Part shown: positions 5,653-9,582 of the stretch, in pieces
How positions within the stretch are numbered: position 1 is the first letter of the stretch
Layout of the letters: each line of letters starts with the position of its first letter
Assembly: GCA_005889285.1 (NCBI GenBank)
Contig: VBFF01000096.1
Location: 10,255 to 19,836, forward strand
DNA from: Chloroflexota bacterium
GTDB lineage: Bacteria; Chloroflexota; Dormibacteria; CF-121
Reading direction: 5' to 3'
DNA: 9,582 nt
The notes under the pieces: model-generated
The model's input: only the letters and a program-made list of their open reading frames with translations
What the model was told of the DNA's origin: nothing
Databases searched by the model: none
Program-made: the position numbers and the translations under genes

Positions 5653-6333
5653 ATGCGCCGCGGCCGCGGCGCCATCATCGCCATCGTCGCGCTCGCCTTG
5701 CTCGCGCTGGTGGCCTACACCGGCTATGCGGCCACGACTGTCTACCAGCAGCTCGACGGCGGCCGGCAGGAGCTGGTCGCGGCGAAGGCGGGCATGAGTG
5801 CCGCCAAGCTGTCGATCGATCCCGCCCAACTTCGAGCATCGGCAGCCCACCTCAGGCAGGCGGAGCGCGACTTCAGCGAGGCCGGCCGGCGAGCCCGCAA
5901 CGACCCGGCGCTTCGCGCGCTGGCTGGGTTACCGGCGGCCGGCCGCAACCTCGATGCCGTGACTCACCTGGCGATTATTGGTGCCGACATGAGCCGGGCC
6001 GGCGAGGCTGCCACCGCCGTGGCGATCCAGGTGGCGGGGCTCAAGCAGCAATACGCCGGCCGAGCGCTTACGCCGGACGATCTTCAAGTCGTCCTGCAGC
6101 AGGCGCAGGGTATTGCCAAGGACTACAGCGCGTCGACGCAGGCGATCGGCCAGCAGCTCCGTGACGCCCATGCGAAGCGGGCCGAGGTCACGACCACCGA
6201 CCTCGTGGGTCCGCTCAAGGATGCCTACGATGCGGTTGACGCGGCCCTGGCCCAGGCGGACACCGCCTTCCTCCGCTTCCAGGACGTCCGGCAGGTGCTG
6301 TCAGATTTTCTTGGCGTCCGTCTGCCGACTTAG
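5653..6333 (+). CDS. Membrane-anchored helical protein resembling the N-terminal part of DUF4012 proteins
   Basis: The protein has 226 residues from ATG 5653. A short basic start (R-R-G-R) precedes one membrane helix (about 7-27), with the rest predicted outside the cytoplasm and almost entirely helical. Repeated A-x-x-x-L-x-x-A spacing and an L-P-A-A-G-R-N-L segment (93-100) after D-P-A-L-R-A-L recall the anchor and helical region that comes before the main DUF4012 domain in larger envelope proteins. Here the chain ends without the large C-terminal domain, so it may be a stand-alone relative or an unrelated coiled-coil protein. Function is unknown. The start lies directly after the T-run of the glsB terminator; TTG 5650 is possible but lies in that run. 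No ribosome binding site is available unless the terminator stem is used. A TAATTT at 5643-5648 might serve as a -10, though it is close. Confidence 0.7.
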   Translation: MRRGRGAIIAIVALALLALVAYTGYAATTVYQQLDGGRQELVAAKAGMSAAKLSIDPAQLRASAAHLRQAERDFSEAGRRARNDPALRALAGLPAAGRNLDAVTHLAIIGADMSRAGEAATAVAIQVAGLKQQYAGRALTPDDLQVVLQQAQGIAKDYSASTQAIGQQLRDAHAKRAEVTTTDLVGPLKDAYDAVDAALAQADTAFLRFQDVRQVLSDFLGVRLPT

Positions 6334-6396
6334 GCCGCGTTCATCCGCGACATGGAATGCGACCGGTTTGTAACGCTCGTCGTCACAGAGCGGCCC

Positions 6397-6402
6397 GATA
6401 AT
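6397..6402 (+). promoter_or_regulatory. Candidate -10 element for the HD-GYP gene (leaderless)
   Basis: GATAAT matches the -10 consensus at five of six positions. Seven bases separate it from ATG 6410, placing the likely transcript start at or next to the start codon. No Shine-Dalgarno sequence is present and no good -35 is seen at normal spacing. Confidence 0.5.
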
Positions 6403-6409
6403 TTCGGCA

Positions 6410-7663
6410 ATGGCCGTCGCCCGCAATGCGTCGCGCAAGGCCCGGCAGCGCTCCCAGGACCCCGCCGAGAGTCTGATCAATCTCAGCAATGAGCGGCTCA
6501 CCGGCCTGTTTCGCTGGACGCTGCTGATCTTCGCCGTCATCCTCAACAACCTCAATCCGGCGGCCGGCTATGACCAGGGCCGGATCAACGCCATCCTGGC
6601 GGCCTGGGGCGTCGTCTGCTTGACGACCCTGTTCTTGCTCTTCCTGCATCAACGTCCGGGGAGAGCCTTCAGCTATACGACGACCGCGGTCGACATGCTG
6701 GTGGCGACCATGGTCACCTATGCGTCGGGGGGCTATGAGAGCCCCTTCGCCGTGCTGTTCTTCCTCGTCATCACCGTCTCCGCGCTGCGCTTCGGCGCCG
6801 GCGGCTCCGTGCTCTGCGCCCTGCTGGTTGCCGTGCTCTACCTGACGGCGGGTGCCGTCGCACCACTGCAGGCCGGCACCTATCTCGCCACCGTGACAGA
6901 CGAGCGCTCGATCATCCTGCAGCGCCTCTTTCTCTTCGTGGTCGTTGCCGTGGTCGGCTCGGTGATGGCGCGCGCGGTGTCGGCCCACCAGGAGCTGGTG
7001 ACGCGTCGCGACGTCGAGGCCAAGCTGATGACCGAGGTCAACATGGCGCTTGCCAATGCGATCGAGGCAAAAGACAGCTATACCCGGGGACACTCCGAAC
7101 GGCTGGCCAAGCTAGCCGGCGCCTGTGCCGAGCGGATGGGCCTCTCCCGTGACGAGGCAGCCGCCGTGCGCCTCGGCGCCATCCTTCACGACGTGGGCAA
7201 GATCGGAATCCCTGATCGCATCCTCCGGCAATCGATGGCGCTCACCGAAGACGAAATGGCCTGGATGCGGCGCCACCCGCAAATCGGCGCCGACATCATC
7301 GGTCCGGTCGAGGGCCTACACCATGTCGCCCCGCTGATCCGGCATCACCACGAGAAATTCGACGGCACCGGCTATCCCAAGGGCCTCAAGGGCGAGGACA
7401 TCCCGCTCGGCTCGCGCATCATTTCGGTTGCCGATGCCTTCGAGGCCATGGTGGCCGACCGGATCTACCGCCCGTCCCTCGGCCTGAACAAGGCGCTCGA
7501 AGAGATCAAGACCGGTCGGGGTAGCCATTTCGACCCACGTGTGGTCGACGCCTTCCTGGACCTGATCGCCACCGACACGGTGCACCTGCCGTTGCCGACC
7601 AAAGACCAGGGCCAGAAGATCGTCCCCAACCGCCCCGACGAACCCGTCCAAACCGCCGCCTGA
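6410..7663 (+). CDS. Membrane HD-GYP domain protein, probable cyclic-di-GMP phosphodiesterase
   Basis: This 417-residue protein has a cytoplasmic lead of about 30 residues and then five to six membrane helices between about 35 and 190. The G-G-Y-E-S-P-F motif (107-113) is common in the membrane sensor part of many histidine kinases. A linker helix (191-215) leads into a complete HD-GYP domain. Its ligands are visible: H228, H260-D261 in H-D-V-G-K-I-G-I-P-D, H289 in H-P-Q-I-G, H313-H314-E315 followed by D-G-T-G-Y-P (318-323), D342 in V-A-D-A-F-E-A-M, and G-S-H-F-D-P (371-376). HD-GYP enzymes hydrolyse cyclic-di-GMP to pGpG and GMP, and some act on cGAMP. All core residues are present, so activity is expected, controlled by the membrane domain. 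No diguanylate cyclase or receiver domain is nearby. The short gap of 76 bp after the preceding membrane protein contains its own -10 candidate. Confidence 0.93.
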   Translation: MAVARNASRKARQRSQDPAESLINLSNERLTGLFRWTLLIFAVILNNLNPAAGYDQGRINAILAAWGVVCLTTLFLLFLHQRPGRAFSYTTTAVDMLVATMVTYASGGYESPFAVLFFLVITVSALRFGAGGSVLCALLVAVLYLTAGAVAPLQAGTYLATVTDERSIILQRLFLFVVVAVVGSVMARAVSAHQELVTRRDVEAKLMTEVNMALANAIEAKDSYTRGHSERLAKLAGACAERMGLSRDEAAAVRLGAILHDVGKIGIPDRILRQSMALTEDEMAWMRRHPQIGADIIGPVEGLHHVAPLIRHHHEKFDGTGYPKGLKGEDIPLGSRIISVADAFEAMVADRIYRPSLGLNKALEEIKTGRGSHFDPRVVDAFLDLIATDTVHLPLPTKDQGQKIVPNRPDEPVQTAA

Positions 7664-7669
7664 GTCGAG

Positions 7670-7675
7670 TACCGT
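7670..7675 (+). promoter_or_regulatory. Weak candidate -10 element for the MBL-fold hydrolase gene
   Basis: TACCGT fits TANNNT and lies 9 nt before GTG 7685, the same placement as at rtcB. No ribosome binding site precedes the GTG. Since the gap to the HD-GYP stop is only 21 bp, co-transcription is an equal alternative. Confidence 0.3.
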
Positions 7676-7684
7676 TACCGGTCA

Positions 7685-8653
7685 GTGGAAGTCGCACCCG
7701 GCATCTTCCGGCTCGAGCTCCCCATGCCGTTCGAGCTGAAGCACGTGAACGTGTACTTATTGCGCGACGGGGACGCCTACACGCTGATCGACACCGGGCT
7801 GCAGACAGAGGAATCGCGGCAGGTTCTCAATCAGCAGCTGGCCGGGTTGAAAGTCCCCGTCAAGCGAATCAACCGTATCTTGATCACGCACATCCACCCG
7901 GATCATTTTGGCCTGGCCGGCGAGCTTCGTGAGCGGTCCGGGGCTGAGCTCATCATTCATCGTCTGGAAGTGGCGCTGATGGAACCGCGCTACGCGCGCG
8001 CCGAAGACCTGGTGCATGACGTCGGCAAGTGGCTGAGTATGAACGGGGTGCCGGAGGAGGAGGCCGAGTTCGTCAAGAGCGCATCGATGGGAGCCCGAGA
8101 ATACGTGTCGGTCGTCGAGCCGGACACGCTGCTGGAGGGCGCCGAGCGGCTCCCGGTCGACGACAGCGAGATCGAGGTCATCTGGACGCCGGGCCATTCG
8201 CCGGGCCACTGCTGTTTCTACTGGCCGGCCCGCGGCGTTCTCTTATCGGGCGACCACCTGTTGCCGAAGATCAGCCCCAACATCGGCTTGCACCCACAAT
8301 CCGGCGCGGATCCGCTGGACGACTACATCGCTTCGTTGGACCGCATTCGCCGGCTCGAGGTCGAAACCGTGCTGCCCGCGCACGGCGATCCCTTTTTCGA
8401 TCATCGCGGTCGGATCAAGGAAATCATCGAACACCACGAGGCGCGCAAGGCCGCGCTGGTCCGTCTCGCCGGGGGCGGTCCGAAGACCGGCTGGCAACTG
8501 GCCGCCGAGCTCTTTGCGGGCATCATGCAGCGCAACGTGTTCCAGCAGCGCCTGGCGCTGCAGGAAACGCTCGCGCATTGTCAATCGCTGGCCGTCGAGG
8601 GCCGGCTACACAAGCAGGTCAGTCGCGAGCTCGTCACCTGGATGGCCGCTTAG
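7685..8653 (+). CDS. Metallo-beta-lactamase-fold hydrolase with C-terminal winged-helix-like region
   Basis: This 322-residue cytoplasmic protein carries a complete MBL-fold metal centre: T-H-I-H-P-D-H-F-G (68-76) with H69, H71, D73 and H74; T-P-G-H-S-P-G-H (168-175) with H171; S-G-D-H-L-L-P (188-194) with D190; and P-A-H-G-D-P (231-236) with H233. The last roughly 80 residues are helical and resemble the winged-helix tail of LACTB2-type and related hydrolases (L-x-x-G-R-L-H near the end). The family hydrolyses esters, thioesters, phosphoesters or RNA, and the substrate here cannot be told. It is not expected to be a drug-resistance beta-lactamase because there is no signal peptide and the tail differs. 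It follows the HD-GYP gene by 21 bp and may be co-transcribed. Start GTG 7685 gives the usual E-V-x-P-G-I-F-R opening. Its stop overlaps that of the convergent hydrolase. Confidence 0.9.
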   Translation: MEVAPGIFRLELPMPFELKHVNVYLLRDGDAYTLIDTGLQTEESRQVLNQQLAGLKVPVKRINRILITHIHPDHFGLAGELRERSGAELIIHRLEVALMEPRYARAEDLVHDVGKWLSMNGVPEEEAEFVKSASMGAREYVSVVEPDTLLEGAERLPVDDSEIEVIWTPGHSPGHCCFYWPARGVLLSGDHLLPKISPNIGLHPQSGADPLDDYIASLDRIRRLEVETVLPAHGDPFFDHRGRIKEIIEHHEARKAALVRLAGGGPKTGWQLAAELFAGIMQRNVFQQRLALQETLAHCQSLAVEGRLHKQVSRELVTWMAA

Positions 8654-9423
8654 GCTCGCTGGCGCTCGACGTCGTCGACGAAGTCTTGCAGCAATCGCAT
8701 TACCGTCATGAACTGCTCGGAGTGGACCTGGTGGCCGGCCGGGTCGATGACCTGAAGCTGCGCATTCGGCAGAAGGGCTTGCAGCTCTTGCGCGCGGGCG
8801 ACGGGCACCATCCGGTCCTGCCGCCCGTGGATGATCAGAACCGGTTGGCGGATTTCGGCCAGCCTCGCGCAGAGGTTGTGCTGCTTGACCGCCTGGTCCT
8901 GTCGGACGATGGCGTGAAGCGGCATCTTGCCGAAATGGGTGGCGTCTTCCTGCACCCACTCGGGATGCTCGGTGATGAAGCGCGCGTCGTAGAGGTTCGC
9001 GTAGCGGCGCAGCGGGCCCTCGATGGCCGGCGCATCGGCCATCGCCGGGCGCTCGCCGCCGCAGTGGGTCGCGCCCAGGATCAAGCTGCGAACGGCGGCG
9101 GGATGCGCAAGCGCGAGCTGCTGGAGGACCATCCCGCCCATCGAGAGGCCGAACCAGTGGGCCGAGGTTTCGCCGGCATCGCGCAGTACGGTGAGCGCGT
9201 CCTCGGCCATCAACGACGTGCTGTACGGCGTGTCGGGCTTCCCGGAACCGCCGGTGCCGCGATTATCGAGGGCGATCACGGTGAATCGCGCGCTGAGCGC
9301 GGGGATGTAGCGCCACCAGGCCCCCTCGATGGTAGAGGTTCTGCCGCCGACGAGCACCAGCGGCGGACCGGTCCCCTCGACGATGTAGTGCAGGCGCGTG
9401 CCGTCCGCGGCGGTGGCGATCAT
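8650..9423 (-). CDS. Alpha/beta-fold hydrolase
   Basis: This 257-residue protein has the standard cytoplasmic alpha/beta hydrolase layout. The nucleophile elbow is G-L-S-M-G-G (92-97) with S94, the acid is D203 in H-G-R-Q-D-R-M-V-P, and the base is H231 in P-A-G-H. D-N-R-G-T-G-G-S (53-60) matches the conserved D-x-R-G-x-G-x-S turn. The usual oxyanion H-G motif after the first strand is V-G-G-R-T-S here (25-30), a variant seen in some members. The closest general type is the 3-oxoadipate enol-lactonase/esterase-like group, but the substrate is not predictable and no aromatic-degradation genes are adjacent. ATG 9423 has GCTAAT 6 nt upstream on its strand and no ribosome binding site. The gene ends against the MBL-fold gene in a TTAG where the two stops share two bases. 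Confidence 0.9.
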   Translation of the reverse strand: MIATAADGTRLHYIVEGTGPPLVLVGGRTSTIEGAWWRYIPALSARFTVIALDNRGTGGSGKPDTPYSTSLMAEDALTVLRDAGETSAHWFGLSMGGMVLQQLALAHPAAVRSLILGATHCGGERPAMADAPAIEGPLRRYANLYDARFITEHPEWVQEDATHFGKMPLHAIVRQDQAVKQHNLCARLAEIRQPVLIIHGRQDRMVPVARAQELQALLPNAQLQVIDPAGHQVHSEQFMTVMRLLQDFVDDVERQRA

Positions 9424-9435
9424 TCGCGCATTAGC

Positions 9436-9582
9436 ATGAGGCTCGAGATGGCAGGCGTGTCGTCACCCGGCAGCAGCGCGGTTCCCGAGGGCGCCTGGCA
9501 GGCCCTGCGTAGCCTCGATCCCCAACTGGAAGACCAGATCGTCACGCTTGCCACCTGCCTGGCGCTGGCGGAGCAGCGCTTT
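9436..9582 (+). CDS. Unknown protein, N-terminal fragment cut by right edge
   Basis: A plus-strand frame opens at ATG 9436 and stays open for 49 codons to the window end. ATG 9448 is an alternative start that has TAGCAT 10 nt upstream. The visible part has a short flexible Ser/Gly/Pro stretch, then P-E-G-A-W-Q-A-L-R-S-L-D-P-Q and an amphipathic helix ending A-L-A-E-Q-R-F. Codon choice (G or C at most third positions) supports coding. No domain can be named from this fragment. It diverges from the alpha/beta hydrolase with only 12 bp between the outer starts, so the two genes must share promoter space. Confidence 0.55.
   Translation, partial: MRLEMAGVSSPGSSAVPEGAWQALRSLDPQLEDQIVTLATCLALAEQRF

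Noticed and set aside
6383..7093. Minus-strand open frame opposite the HD-GYP membrane domain
   Set aside because: Its His/Gln/Glu/Arg-rich translation is what GC-rich membrane-helix codons give when read in reverse.
7685..8653. Antibiotic-resistance beta-lactamase
   Set aside because: Only the fold and metal ligands are shared; there is no signal peptide, and the C-terminal tail fits cytoplasmic LACTB2-like hydrolases.
1..9582. Mobile element, CRISPR array, defence island or RNA gene
   Set aside because: No direct repeats with spacers, transposase, integrase, terminal inverted repeats or tRNA-like sequence were found on reading both strands. The HNH protein is a chromosomal family type without phage neighbours.

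Overview
The window is a compact, high-GC bacterial chromosomal segment with short intergenic gaps and ordinary cellular genes. Nothing marks it as a mobile element, and I see no tRNA, rRNA, insertion sequence or CRISPR array. The gene types and the many -10-like hexamers placed 5-9 nt before start codons without a Shine-Dalgarno sequence suggest an uncultivated high-GC Terrabacteria lineage (Chloroflexota, Dormibacterota or Actinomycetota-like). That placement is inference, since no phylogenetic marker gene is present.

Layout. At the left edge (1-313, minus) is the start of a Phd/YefM-type antitoxin gene that runs out of the window. Next is a secreted lipoprotein with an NHL/SMP-30-like beta-propeller (plus), convergent with an RNA ligase rtcB (minus). 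RtcB is divergent from a citrate synthase (plus) across a 40-bp gap that appears to hold two back-to-back promoters. An HNH endonuclease follows (plus); its conserved N-terminus has a perfect ribosome binding site but no ordinary start codon. Then comes a protein with the LmbE/PIG-L deacetylase fold whose metal-binding motifs are eroded. A GlsB/YeaQ small membrane protein follows with its own -35 element, candidate operator, strong ribosome binding site and intrinsic terminator.

The second half holds a membrane-anchored helical protein resembling only the N-terminal part of DUF4012 proteins, a membrane HD-GYP cyclic-di-GMP phosphodiesterase, and a metallo-beta-lactamase-fold hydrolase with a C-terminal helical or winged-helix region. 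All are on the plus strand. A convergent alpha/beta hydrolase (minus) follows, and a plus-strand gene of unknown function is cut by the right edge.

How the genes relate. They do not form one pathway. The plus-strand run from about 4104 to 8653 is co-oriented, but internal promoters and a terminator after glsB suggest mostly separate units. The points most worth following are the start-codon-less HNH gene, the probable pseudoenzyme of the LmbE family, the repeated leaderless-promoter signature, the glsB control region, and the antitoxin gene hidden opposite the 5' end of the lipoprotein gene. I did not find a convincing new multi-gene system.
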